Below, piece after piece: positions 22,601 through 37,600 of a stretch of DNA of 64,000 bases; the first letter of the stretch is position 1, and every line of letters starts with the position of its first letter. The position numbers were made by a program, and so were the translations under genes. Where the stretch lies: contig OU452229.1 in NCBI GenBank assembly GCA_911728455.2, positions 2,051,001-2,115,000 of the forward strand, in the 5' to 3' direction. The stretch comes from Marthasterias glacialis (lineage: Eukaryota; Echinodermata; Asteroidea; Forcipulatida; Asteriidae). The notes beneath the pieces are model-generated. The model did no database searches and was not told the origin of the DNA. It was given only the letters and a program-made list of their open reading frames with translations.

Positions 22601-25600
22601 GGTATGCGTGAAACTATCACAGGATTCTCTTTCACCGGAGAGCACTTCTTACTGCTGATGTGGGAGCTGTATGATCCTGAATGGGAAAATCTCTTCCTAC
22701 AGATTGGGCACTCGTACGGTTTCTCCCCACTGTGGATTCGAAGGTGTTCCTTCAGATGGTGTTTGTACTTGAACGCCTTCCCGCATTCGCTGCACTTAAA
22801 CTTACGATTGCCTGACGAGTGGGTCAACATGTGTCGCTGCAGACGGTAGATGTTGACAAAGGCTTTGTTGCAGATGTCACAGACCTGGTTACGGCCTGGC
22901 ATGTGTGTTGCCATGTGCCGCTCGAGTTGCGATTTGTATGCAAAGCAGTAGTTACACTCGGGACAGGAGAAGTTGCTGATGGTCTTCTCGTGGCGGTACT
23001 TGATGTGCTCTTTGAGGGATGTGATGCGTTTGTAGGAACGGTCGCAGTACGGGCAGTCTACAGGTTTACCATCTTCGCAGTCATTTCCAGCTGTACAGAA
23101 AAAAAAATAACCACAATAACAATTCGTCAAACTGGAAGGTGGGAATGTTATCTGACATTTTGCTTGTTTGGTTTTAAAATTATCTTATTATCAAACATCC
23201 TTCCTCTTGCACCTAATTATCAAGAATGAGATTCAACTAGGACTCCCGTGAATCACTTAAGTGTGAATCATAATCATATGTTATTTTAGAATGAACAAAT
23301 AGTATGAATTAAATACGTTCCCAGGGTGACTCAATACAATAACGTGATGTGATTTCTGAACTTCCAACTTAAAATAGTACAGGCCAAAGCACCGAAGTTA
23401 GTGTTAAGATTATTTTACAAGAACTTGAGGATTGGAATATTCATGTACAATACATTATGCTGTAACTTCCAAGAAATTAGTGAATAAAACAATACCAAAT
23501 AATACTACTTTATAACAACTAGGCCTACTCTAAAAAAAAAAAAAAAAAAAAAAAAAGGGAAAAAAACACTTTTAATTTATTGACAAAAAAGGAAACAGCA
23601 TTCACACAGAGTCCGTTTCATTCAGAATGTCATCAACGTGTAATAACCAGTTTTACTGAAATACTGCCCTCTGTTGACCATTATCCTGAAGGCGGACATT
23701 GAAAGGGATTGTTTGCACTTGTTTGCTAACATTAACTGTAAATAGATATTTTCCCTTGGGTAAATTTAGGATTCACTGTAAAAAAAAAAAATAAGCATGA
23801 TTTTAAAAAAATGGTATGCTCTATTCTTCCTTACACCAATGGAAATTGGCGAAAAGGGAATAATCTTCTCATAACATCTTTGAACTTAAAAAATACTGCT
23901 CTGTGGATTCAAATGCTTAGTTTGTTTCTATTCAGATATTATAACCAAACTGAATTCTGATTCTATCCAATGTCTCTCAACTTAACATGTTTCCTGATAG
24001 TACTAAGAAACAAAAGGGTTATTACGACAGTTTGATGTTTTAGTCACCTGTGCCCAATTTCATGAAGCTGCTGAAACGGAAAATAGTGCTTAAAAGTTTT
24101 CTGCTTAGCGAAAATAAGCAGGATACCAGTCACACATTGTACATAAGACATGCTCTTTTGGCTGGTAACCCTACTCTGGTAAGCATAGTTGTATTTGTGC
24201 TGAGCCACTTTTTGTGCTTAAGCAGCTCTATGAAATTGGGCCCTGGTGATAGTTATTATCCGACAAACATTTTGTGTGAAATCTGAAAGTATTACTTGTT
24301 TTTTTTTTAGGTAAGGTTCTAACTAACAGGGAAAAGATAAAAGGAAAAAATGACAAGAGCATTCAAGTACATACCAGTGCTATCGTTATCAATGTCTTCT
24401 ACTGGCTCCGGATAAATCACAGCAGTATCACTCCGGTTCAAATATTCCTCCAAGTTCACCCTGCTCTCTGGATCCTTGCCAATCTTCCCGAGTGGGCTGC
24501 GTCTTTCTACCCGATCTGTTATGTCCTGGTCGTCCTCGCTGTAACTCTGGTCACCGAGATCACTCTCTATGCCATCACTGTTGCCGTGGTAATTTGAATG
24601 GCTAATTGGGGAGGGGCTATCGGTATTGTCGCTCAGTTCATCGGGGCTGCAGGAACTTGCCAGATCATCATCAATATCCCCTGTGAGGGTAACAAAAATC
24701 CCGCATGACATTTATTAACAATTGATGAAGTTTTAGTGTTATTACACCACAACGCTGGCCACCTTTACAGACTTCGTAAGTTTGTTTGACCATGGTCTGA
24801 CCACATCTCCTCTGAAGAGTCCATTGTACTTTTGGTTTTAAACTCACATAATTCTAGCACTAATTTCAAGTAATGTGTAGTTTACAAGCATTGCACTGCA
24901 CTTGTGTAAAATGCTTTAAATGTCAGATTTTTCAGAAGCACAATGAGAATGTTCATGCAATGCTGAATCAGTGCATTTCTCCCCTACCGTTAGAGGACAG
25001 GAAACGGTCCTGATTCTCAGGTCAGATAGTTTAACAGCGTTAATATACGATATAAAAAGCTTTCTTTCATTGTCTGTAACTAAAATAAAAAAAGAAATTT
25101 CCAAGGGGAAAAACCCCCCAGGCTTGATAAAACATGCATGTTGTGCTTCATGTATGTGCCAACAACTGGCTGTGAGTTATCGACACAGATCCAACGTATC
25201 AGGTCATCCTGCCATTGATTTTCCCACTATTCTCAAGTCATTAGTCCGCTGATGGGTCCCGGGAATGGAGCGTTATTGCATTAGCGCGACTCCCCGCGGT
25301 ATGTTGGCGAAGCACCCAAGTGGAAATTTGTAGGACAACGAACATGCTTACACTTGCGACGAAGAGTGTCAACATTGCATTTAAATTCAAGCCAGGGTCA
25401 GGCACTGGAGACGCAAAAGTGCACGCACACTGATTGTGTGGATAAAGGGATCGCTTAATTTAATAGGTAAACCAACTCAATCTGTGCTCGATTGTTGTTT
25501 TGTAACAGTTATGATTAAAAACTGAAAGCTGTATAAGTTGAAATCACTTTGCCCCAATTGCGATCCATAAATTATTGCCTACTTTACTCCATTTTGAAGC

Positions 25601-28600
25601 ACTCAAATAATATAAACTTTCTCTAAAAAACATTTCAGCACTCAATTTGTTTTCTTCAATATGAATGGATGGAAACCTGAACAACTTGTTCATATAGGCT
25701 TTACAGTTTCTAACAACACAAGAGATGTGTTAAATTATCTGACGAAGTAAATAATCACATGAATGAATTTAATTATTAACCCATTTCAATTAGGAAACGA
25801 GTTTAATGACCGCTATATTAAGGTCGCAAGACATTGCTATAGAAGAATAGAACTGATTAAGCAAATCATATTTCAACAAAGTAGAAAATAATATGAAATC
25901 GTGTCACAATAAAACAGCTCATTTCTTCCAATTCTTAATAAAAAAATACAAAAAAATAGAATTGTAACAATGGCCCTTACCAATTCCTCAGAGCCATAAA
26001 CAAGATGAGGGGAGCAAAACACCCTCAAAAAGACAAAGAGAAAACCACTCTTTTAATTTAAAGAACACAAGTATTTGCTTTATAATCCTACTCCCTTGTT
26101 GACACAAAGCCTTTGGCAGATGCACAGTGACAAAAAAGAAATTACACGGCACAAATTCATAATACATAAATAGAGAGGGGGAGGGAGGGAGCCGGGGAGA
26201 GTGAACCTGGGCCAACCCCAAACACCTGTTCCTAGAAGCCACATATACAGGCAGCTCACGCCCTGTAATCTGCCAGAGAAAGGCTACACCTTGTGAGTGG
26301 TGCCAGGATGTCTAGGCCCAGCAGCTTGGCTATTCAGACCCAAACCCTCTCAATGCCACAGTGAATGATTAACGTGATTAAAAGACCAACACCTGACAGC
26401 ATATACACTGTATGTGTGCTCTGCACTGGGGAGGCAAGCGCAGGTGATTTGGAGTTATTATAATAGACTTGATGAATATGGAGAAGAATGGTGATGTGGT
26501 AGTGGTAGCGGTGGTGGTAAATTGTCACTGGTGGAAATGGGAGCACGGGGAGGGGGGCTCTAAAATTTGACAAAGGGATGACATGGTTGCAATCATAAAA
26601 ATGACAAAAGATTACGTTGCTCTTGTTTGATGTTTATGGCTTTGTACATTATTACGCTGTGGAAAAACCATGGAGCCTGAATGATATGTGGTAAAACTGA
26701 TTAAAATATATTTCATAACTGGAAAAAAGCAGAATATGAAAAGACTCAGATATGATTCAGATGAACTTGCCCAGTAAAGACACTGAACAAATGAATCTTC
26801 TAAAAATAAATTGGTTTTCAAGAAAAGCAATAACCCCAACAAAGATATCGTTAAAATAGGGAGACGACCAATCAAGGCTGGAATCCGGGGGGTCGCTGGT
26901 TCAAATCCGGCTCCAGTCAATTTTTCTTTGTTCACCCCAAAATTAAACATAAAACATGATCTTGTGTTAATGTCTGTTGATTGAAACATTTAGCTATCCT
27001 TACAACTGGCAATTAATTTTTCATATATTTTTTAAAGATCATTATGCCTCGACCTTTATTACTTGAAAATTAATGCTTACATTTTACATAATAAATGTCT
27101 TAATATATTCAGAAAACGGAATATCACAGAATTAGCAAAAACTGAAACTTGCTTCATGTGATGTTGAAGACAGTTACGATATTGTGGATTAATTTAAAGG
27201 GTGAAATAAAATACTCTTCCAAATAATTGTACAACTTGCATTCTCTGTTTCTATTCACAGGGTATCCCAGAAGAAAAGTGACTCCGTTCCCTATTAAATT
27301 ATGCCCATTTTGTTCAAAACTCAAAAACACACCTAAGTGGTTGGTCCACCCTTTCACCAGAACCTTGTTTTCAAAAGACAGATGTTCATGCACCCAGGAG
27401 GAAATGATCCTGGCCCAAGGTGAAATCCATTGTCAGTGGAGAGCGTTTGTGGAGATAGCCACGACCTGGAGTGGTTCTACCATTAAGAGACGCTTATCTG
27501 CCATGCCAGACAGCCATGTCAAAACGTTAAAGCCTTGCTCTCAGATTAGACACGTGCCACAAACACAGCAGGACTATTTTTCTTCAGCGATATTTCACCA
27601 TCAGAGGAGATGAAATGAAATTTCTTAATTAGATAAGTGATGAATATGTTGTGTCTGAACCAGGTTACACTTGAGCAAGTAGACTTCAAAGGGACACAGT
27701 TATGCCATTTTCAAGCACCATTTACATACGTAAAATAATAAATAGGAATTTTATAAGTCTTCACACAGGACCGACGGACAGTGTTTCGAGTCTTTCTATC
27801 AAGTTTTCACTGACAACTTACAAAACTATTCTGTTAAACCAATATCCAGCATACATTTTAAAGCCACATCGCTGTTTATAAAAAGAAAACAAAATGTTTG
27901 CAGAATGAGAAAAATATCTTTTGACTTACCAAACATTACTAACTGACGAGTGCGAAGTAATTAAAGTACATTGATTATGATTCCATATCCACGAGCACAC
28001 CTGTGTACATTGCAACAAACCAGTCTCCCCTGCTCTCTACAGCCAAGCGACTTGGTGCTTCATGTACCACAAAGTGTCTTTTAAACACTGGAAATTGGCC
28101 CGTCAATGAAACTCTCCGGGCAAGTCCCCACAGGCCTCTCTCTATTCAGGAACTTCGTTCGGGTGATACCAACAACAACAAAAAGCTGAGCAAAGGTACC
28201 GGTAACAAAGACTCAAAGTGACTTCCTGAGATGAATTCCTTTTACCTGTCCTAATACAGACTTAATCCTGGAAGGTATGCCAGGTGTTTTGTCATTACCC
28301 TCAACCCTCCACTCAACCAATTCCACCTCACAGATTCTTCGATCTGAGACAAAGGTTCTGAACATGTCCCCATACCCCAGTGGGCTTCTTTTACATGTGA
28401 GATCTTTCGTTACTTATTTAGTGTCTAGTAATATTGCCTCCTTTTTTCAGGACGAGACATTAATAAGTTGAGACGGGTTAAGAAAGGAATGTGGACTATT
28501 GCACACATCACAATAATACCTTGCTCAAAGCAGCTTTTCATTCTGCCAAAATATTGGTGAGAGGACGGGATCTTTTAAACACTGTCACACAAGGTAACGA

Positions 28601-31600
28601 CCAGATTTCCATTTTTTTTAACTTAATGACAACTGATGAAACAAATTACACTTCAACTTGATATGTCCCGACAATTGTGTAACAACCATTATTTATAGTT
28701 GTATTGTAGTACAATTACAGTGTACTTGATATTATCAGTTTGCCATATTTATTTTCATGTGCCATATGTAGATACATTTGTCTGTGCTAGTAAAGTTGAG
28801 GCAATCGTTGAAAATGTTCACCTACTATAGTATAACAAAGAAGAAATGTCAACCCATTGTCTTAAAGCCTGGGTCGTATTTCTGTTGGCTGAAGCACGCA
28901 ATACTTGTTTGGTAACATGACTCAGTATTGTACCAGCATAGTCTCAGTTGAATAATACCCACGTTATCACATTAAATTACTAACACTCCATGATAATAAT
29001 CAGTCCAGGCAATATTATCACAGAGATAAAAATTTATAGTACACAAATAAGGCCCACCAAAAAAAAAGGACCAGCTGTTTCAGGTATTTGTTCTGGAACT
29101 TAAACTGTATACAGCGCCTGGATGAATTACCTGGAAGCCTAAGACTAACAGAAAGTATTCTCATTATGATAATAACTCCTGTTAATTCAAACCTGATATT
29201 AATCAGTCCAAGAGTTACACAAAGGCCGCTTCTACGGTAACACCTGTTTTTCAGACCCATGGATTAAACAACAATTTCGTCTGTGAAATATAATGTCCAT
29301 GTTGTTAGTCATGCAGGTATTACAATCAATACTGTCTGATACTATTTGGCTACAAAGGGAAAACCTCAGCTGACAGAGCCCAATTAGTAGATAGATTTCG
29401 GTTAGAACATTTAGAGTAACAAAATCAGGAAGTTGAAAATATCTGCTCTAATTTAGCTATAAAAATAGTAGGTTGTGTTATGAATAACCAACCTTAAAAT
29501 AATGGACAGTCAATGAACAAAAGAATGGATCAGGAGTGAATATATTGTACACCTGCTGATATTCAAACTGCATGTTTAGTGCTTTCACTCCACAAAGGAA
29601 AAACTGAAACAGGGCAGTTTGATAATTCATGGCACAATTTATAATAAAAAAACATTTTCCTAGCAGGTAATATAAAGTCAAATAAAGGTCTACAATTTCT
29701 AGTTATTTTCATGTGAGGCATAACAGAGTTATTCTTGGCTGAATTAGCTAAAAAAAAAATTTTAATGGTATATATCAACTTAATAATACTTTAAATATAC
29801 TCCAGAAAATTTAAAAATGTTTCATTCCTATTTGTTATTCGAAAACATATTAATTGCCAACGTGGATGCAAACTTGAATATAAAAAAAATTATAACAAAT
29901 GTGAGAAGGGTACTGAAATAACATCACCTTCAACGCAGTCCCTGAATTGATCTTTTTTATCTAACTTCCCCCTTTTTAAATTAAATAAATATCCATCTGT
30001 AAATGCAATACAATTACATCCATAGAAAAAAAGACTTTCCACTACTAGACGTAACAGGGCATGACCAAAAAAAAAACTTGATGCCAAAATAACACATTCT
30101 CCAAAAACGTATAGGGTAGAATTCTACCATTGCACAAAGAAAAACAGACTTAGGCTAGCAGATAGACCTGTACTCACTAACTGTAGCAATCCGTTTACAA
30201 TGTAAACATTGTACGACAAAAGGACTGCACTTCCAGTTCTCCCCTTGTGCCATGCCTGACGTCATAAGCGTGGCAGGCGGGTGGGACAAAGGACGCAGGA
30301 ATAAAAGCAGGGCAGCCGGTGTGCGTGAATACGTATGTATTCACACCTGGTTTCAGCCTCTTTCTCTCTCTTGTCCAAATAAATTATAAGTGTTGATTCA
30401 ACTCCATCTGAAGATATATATATTTTCAGTTGTTATTTTGGAACAAGCTAAATAAAGGTGTTGGGTACTATTACAATGGAAATATTGGTGCTGGAAACAT
30501 TTATAGAATACTTGTATTTCTCTCTCACAATGGAGTTGCATCCATGAAATCTAAAATGAACTTCAATTAAACAAATTCAATTGAAAACCTCATGAAAAGA
30601 GGACTTTTTGAAGTTGAGAATTAACTGCTCATAAAACGTCAAATTGATATCAATTTGAAACAAGAAATAAGAAACAAAAATGCAGAGAATTTCTGTCTGA
30701 CACTTTTGAAAAGATGATTTCACTGAACAACTTCGCGTTTCTATAAATTTACAATAAATTGTCAATTAACATAACAAGTACTTACAAAACTAAGGCATCA
30801 GAAACCTCATCGAAATCTGTATCCACATAATGGTTATTGCCAATTTGCAAACTGTCATCCACATCAAGTCACTTATGGGCCAACAAATCACACAGAAAAA
30901 GACAGCATAACTGGTCCGGTCAGAATCTAAAACCATCCAGGAAAGCCATCCACTTCAAGCCCCAGCACCACAAGTCCCTAAACAGGAAGGCTTCAATATT
31001 GGGACCGCTCTCAAATAATCGTCTCCCGCTCGGCCCAAGAACATATTAAAAAAAAAGACATATTTCTGGGGCGCGTGGTCTCACGCTAGTACTTGTAACA
31101 ACTCCCCTAAGAGAAGTACCAGCCAGATAGGCTCCATGCTGACTGGAAACAAGGGAGAGAATCCCAGCATCTTTCTAGTTCTCTCGTGTCTTACTTCATC
31201 ATTGTATCAAGGCCAAAACCAGAACACAAGATTGGGGTCAAGCTCTTGAGGTACTTTTGTCACCAGATGATGTTGAGAACAAACACCCCTTCACCAGAAC
31301 TCTTGAGCAGTGCAAATATCTGTGCAAAGGGTTGTCGTCTAGTCAAGCATTTGGTTGTTATTTTTTTGTTTAAATCTACTAGACAGTGAGCTGACGGGAA
31401 TTTAAAATTTTCTGGGACTGACTTGGTATTTCATCAATAATTAAACCAGTATTTACTTTTTGGTTAATTGCAGTAAATACAGAATTAGACATGACATAAA
31501 AGTGAGTACCAAAAGTTTAGTCCTTTCTAATTTCTGTTTAAAAAGATTTGGTTTTTGAAGTACTGATTATCCTTGCATAAGAAAAGAACATCAATTTTCC

Positions 31601-34600
31601 ACTTAAATTCTAGATGTTTTACGCATTTTCAGCAGACCTAATGGTATTCTGATAGCAAACTGGTGCTGGTCTACTACACAGTACAATCAGACACAATTAT
31701 TAATCTCTAAATAATCATCAGTCTGGATTTAGTCATGGGATTTATTTGATGGATGAACATGCTATAAACATGTACTGTTCTCACAATACATGATCAAAAG
31801 AACAATATAAAGGGGACTTTTTAACAGAAGTAATTGAAGTTCTCTTCACCCAACACATTTTCTACCATTCCCTATAACAACAGATTAGAAAATGCGCAAA
31901 GATAATAGCAAAGACGGATATGAATATCTCCTATTGCTGAAGAATGTAGTGCTGAACCCGATGGCGCCAAATATCCTCCAGAAGGCAATCTAAGACAGGG
32001 GGCTAGGTGATGCTGGTGAGTGGTAGGGCAGACCCGCTGTCAGGTATCTTTCATCACCACATAATTGTTTCAGTTATTACTAGCACTCTAGGGCTACAAC
32101 AACCCTGCAGTATCTAGCACTGCAGCAGGACTAACTTCAGAGCTTCACTTTCTGTATTTAGACCCCTGTCTATTCTTAGGAACTGAAAATTGAATTTCCT
32201 TAGCCTATACCAAGTTTTAGTTTTTGATATTTGAATGGGCTATTCTGCATTCAAGTTTACTGCGGACTTTTAAACTGTATGCTTGGAACAATCAGAGTCC
32301 ACACCTTGTCCTGAATTCATGTCTAATCTAACTGTCAACTATATTCATGTGAAATAGGTATTTTTACTGTGGCAAAAATGTTTTTCAGAAACTGCCACTT
32401 CATCTATTCTTTTATTTTTTTTTCTCTCTCTCTTTTTTTTTTTTTTTTTTTCTTTTTGCATTGCTGATCGTAGCATCAGCTATGTTCAAACCACAACTAA
32501 AATATATAATTATTTCAAGAGCATCCAACATGTATATGAGAGAGGAGGATAGTCTGTCCGATCCATTAATTTTGTTTCTATAATTAAGGTTATGTTCAGT
32601 TTCATTTCAGGAAAAAAAGTTGTAATTGACTGATTTCCAGAAAACAACAAATTGGAATGTTTTACTTCTAGGAGTGAATTTATAAAGTTCAATAATGTAA
32701 CTAAAGTCAACGAACTCAAGCTGTACAGGATAGTTGACAAGGCACAGAATCCCGATTCAAGAAGAGACAAGATAGTTGTTTTGCAGTTTTGCATTCCGAA
32801 AGCCGTACCTTCCCTTCCCTTTTAGCAATTAAATTGTAATTAAAACATACCAATGATTCACAGATAGAGCAACTTTTAATATGCGGTCCTTAATTCTGTT
32901 AATCTAAACCGTTGAATGAAGGGCAATGAGGAAATTCAATAACACTTGAAGAGAATTTGTCATAATTAAAAGTCGAGAGTCAGTTTGCATGTAATGGAAC
33001 ATATCCGGCAGTAACAGTACACCTACTCCACGTCGTTTTGATTGTTGTACCGCCTGCAATACACACACACCCCTACTCATCAGGACAGCATTAGTCACTT
33101 AAGAGCAAATTTATGCACTAAATAAGTCCAGCAAGCACACCCAGAATCACCTTAATGGCTCAATCACCAAGGTTTTCAGAGATGTGTTACTTCACCAGTG
33201 GAGAATTTACAAGGAAGTAAGTCACATAAGCCAAAGGTGTGTTGGCACTGATTGACACTCAACTCTGTAGGTGTCACGAAGCAGGAGTGTCATTTACTCT
33301 TTCATTACACTATTACACTAGACCGAGGCATGTTGTAATTAATTACGAATATGTTAATTAGTAGAAATGAAGACATCCTTATACTTTCTTCTAGAATCAG
33401 ACATCTTAATTTGGCTGGGGCCAATGGAGTAAAAAAAAACTAAGCACTGACCTTAATGATTCAATGGTTTTCAAAGGTATATTGACAGAAGTTCATCCAT
33501 CAACCAACTTAAAACACTTGTCATGGTGCTGAACAAAACAACAACAACAGCAACAACAGTTTCTGCTATGTGACATTTTCCAAAGTTGAAGTGATTTACG
33601 AGGCCTTTTATTTATTTATTTATTTATTTATTTGAAATTATTAAACAATTTTGTTTGATTTGAGTTAATTTGAAAGTCGCTGGTTTCTTTTCAAAAGACA
33701 CTCAAGTTCTCAACCTTAGTCTTGACCTTTAAATCTGGAAAATGAGCAGACAGACACATTACATCACGGTTAATTTAATTGCGGTCTTAATTAAAACTCT
33801 TGATGGATGTTCCAACAGGAGTCAGGGTAGTGAATGCAGACAGGTGGGCTCGCTCTGAGGAAGTTCCCAGGTTGTCCCTCATTTAACTTGTCAGGGTGTG
33901 CTAATTAAGAAAAGGAACTAGTGAAACTACTAGACCATCTAGTGGTGGCATTAGAAAAACACCTGAGGCTCAAGTGTGTGTGACGGCTCATGCTTCCTCT
34001 ATGGAATAACTAAAAAAGTATGTAATGTATTTGAGTTTGAGAACGACATACGAAACTCTTGCTGTCTTTTAAAAATCTCTGTTCAGTGTACATTTTCTTG
34101 TTTTTCATCATCAAATTTTGAAGAAAAAAAAGTATTTCTTATTTGTTCTTACTGTTGCTATTTGTGATTTGTGAAGGGGGGGGGGAGTTCATTAAAATGT
34201 TACAGTCAGTGATATTGACTTGCAAGCACCAACGACCTACCACTATTGCCTAAAAGAACTTGGTCAAACTTAAGTCCATTGTATATGTTACAATCCTTCC
34301 TTCCCTTACATCCGCTTATTTCAAACCACTGTAATCAATTGAAGTTCAATCACGTCATCTTTGTCGCATTCCAAACTGAAGGATGATGTAGCAGCATAGC
34401 TTGCCCCCTTTGTAAAGCACGGCTACTTAGAGGCATCTACTTATTTGCATTGTTCAATCATGCTCGTTTGATAATTCTGAAATAATATTGGCACTTGTCT
34501 TAGTCTCTTGCAATCTGGCACCATCCAATCATGATATTCACAAAACCAGATGGATGAATTTCAAAGTAAAGCATGTCTTATTTTGGCAATCCTGCTTTCC

Positions 34601-37600
34601 CCAGAACGCCATCTCAGTACACCTGAGCCAGAAAGCCTGGGCAACTAGAGACAACGGTTGGCAACTGGTGAGAGGCTTGGAGCCGGACGTGTCCTCCCAA
34701 CTCTCCTGCTTTCTCACTGGTAGACGCTTTCTATTTGTTTGCCTCTTGAGAAGTCGTTACTGGTTAGACATTACGGAGTCCAGGATTAGGTGAGATGCAC
34801 TTTTGATGACCCTTGAACATGATACAATGTCCACCAGTCCCTCACTCTCTTTCTCTTTCTTCCTTTTCGTTTCTCTTCCTCAAGATTATGGCTTTCTGAT
34901 CAATAGCCCTTTGCTAAATTGTAGACTTTGTATCTTTGTACTATCACTGTTTTGACACGATTTCCACACGTTCTCATATGACTGATGGATACATCTATCA
35001 CTATTAGGAAACGGCTGCCATGATTGAGTGGGAATCATGCCCAGTGGTTTTCTGGAATGACTCCGAGAGCCATGAAACATGCCAAATGTTAGCACAACAT
35101 CATACTTCCTCCTCGGATTAAAAAAGAAAACATGAGTTTATGGCGTTAAATCTTGAGGAGACTGTACGAGGTTTTTACCTTTGACTGACTTGACTTATCC
35201 CGAGCCCAGTGTTCTTGAAATACCTATCATCATAACCGACACATTGTTAAGTAACCATTCCAAACCTAATCAGCCAACATGTCTCCATCTATTTACCCCC
35301 TCACAACTACCTGTGCCCAATTACCATTGGAGCAACTGAAAAAACATTTCCCCTTGCGTCATCTGATGGTGGTCCACCCGAAGAGCTATACTTCTTTGAC
35401 TGACTCACTCTTTACCTTGACTTTCCCCCCAAGATGCTACCCACATCTTGGTAATATGAGCCTCATATGACATATATAGCATGTCACTTATCCAAGACAA
35501 GTTTATGTTCACAATTTTAAAATGAAAGGTGACTGTAACAAAATACAAACATCTGAGAGGAGTTTACTTTGTGGGGGAAATTATTTCAACACAATGTAGA
35601 AACTGAATTTGAGTTTTTCTAGCAGCGACTGTTCGATCTTAAAAGCAAGTTAAATTGTGTGCACACAAATTAGGTCTGTAATCGTCCTGAATTTTAATTA
35701 TTTCATTAAGTTGAATTGCTACCAGCATTCCAAGACTCGTATTTCACCGTCAAAAAACGAACATTTCTTCACAATGATTTACCCATTTTGTAAGGGTATT
35801 TTCTTTTGACCGGGCAGTTGGCCACAAACAGGCCTGATTACTTCGTTCTCGAAAAGGCAAGACCACCAGTGTATTTTCTTCTTGATAAAGTGCATCTCTA
35901 TGAGGAAATTGTCAATTTGTATTGGAACATTTCAAGGGCACCAAGGCAATGACCAGGGGCAATCGAGGCAATTGCCTCCGTTGCCTCCGTGAAGTATCAC
36001 TCGGGCCGGCACAAACATGAACCACATAGTTGTGAACTATGGGTTCTGAAAATCGATCTGTTGCTTTTTGCTTTAAAATATTGCCACAACGTCTGTCTAA
36101 ATTGATTCCAAAAAAATCAGTGTGCTGCTCTACTTGAGATGGCCTCATCATGCACACGTATAATGTCCACACATTAAGAACAAGATGCAAAGGTGTGAAT
36201 GTTGCCAAACTTTGGGAGGATGTAGTCATTTCCTGTACAGATGCCACCGTGGGAACGCCTGACAAAAGCCATGTTTTTTTGTTAAGAGTCAGAACAAATG
36301 CGTGTTTGTAAAAGCTGAGGTCTTTTCAATTACAAAGTTAACCCAATTATAATGTCAGAGTAAAGTTGGCTTGAGAAAAATTCAATAGCATCTAGACATA
36401 TAATAACTTCTCCTCAGTAGCCTATTGGTAAGTTCATAAGCCGAGGCCTACGAATTTAAGCACATATAAAAGTTATTCACGAGCTTTAACTGTGCCATTT
36501 ATGTGACATTTATCTACTTTTTGGGTCTCACATATAAGTCTTAATGTTCAACAGAGTAAACAATTATTTACAACTTACAGCTTGATTTCAACATAGAAAT
36601 CAAATATATTTTATGGTCTTTGGTACAGTTTTTTAAAATTAGTCCTTTCAAAAATTGCTGTCATTTTGTTTTTTGCAATTTTTTATGGAAAAAATTAAAT
36701 GGATAGAATTCTCTGTTTTTAGTTTAAATGTATGAGGCTTTGGGCTTCTACTTATCAACTTCATTTATGATGGGACTTCTAAATGTCATCCTTATTTTCC
36801 ATTTTATAACAGAAATGAAACGGTCATTTATTTCCACAAAATGCTGGTGTGTCATCCACGGTGAGTTTAGTTTCACACGTATTTTTGTTTTAACTAATAT
36901 TTCTGTTTTAACTCTATCGACAAGACGTGAGCCTCTCAGACGTTTGCATCTGCATTTAAGTTAACTTTTATATTCCCCAGTCAATGAACTATTGTTGAAG
37001 GGAGAGCAAGACGCTAACACAGGACGATACCTTCTTGATTTTAACATTTTAATAAATCTTTCCCCACAATAATCCTTTTTCATTCCAGCTTTGGTTGTTA
37101 TAAATCACCTGTCGATTCAGCCATGCATAATTTTAAATGAACCTAAACATTTTCCTTCCAAACGAGTTAAGGCTGTTATGATTTAATCAGTTAATTACTT
37201 GTCCCCACAAGACCTTTGGGAAATCTCCCTCAAATCACATTGAACCGGCCGCATGGGACAGCTCCAAACACCACAAGCATTGATTACCAAGACAAGTATA
37301 TGGAGTTATCATGAAGACGACTTCCAGAGTAATCCATTGCAGGGTACCTGCTATGAATGTTAAACACCCATCACCCATTAATGGCAGCGATCACCCGCAT
37401 GCAGTAACGCCGAGCACGTTGAGAGAAGTGCAAACTGCTTTATGCCTTCAGAATCATCAGCCTTAATTACTCATTAATAACTCCTTTTATTCTAATCTGA
37501 CCTACCGTCAGACTGTCTCACTGATTATTGCCAAAGAGGCAGAAGACTTTACTAAGATAAGACGCCAGGCAGCGTGGAGGTAAAGCTGTTACTGTCGCCG

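Larger units (their letters stand above)
23091..24374 (-). other. zeb: zeb intron 2
   Basis: This 1284-bp GT-AG intron contains a poly-A run (about 23532-23556) and a palindromic element at 24051-24243. No exon is recognised. Confidence 0.88.

Noticed and set aside
26612-26989. 125-codon frame containing [13 protein letters not shown]
   Set aside because: The phrase is the reverse reading of a SINE B box; it turns up wherever such SINEs occur.
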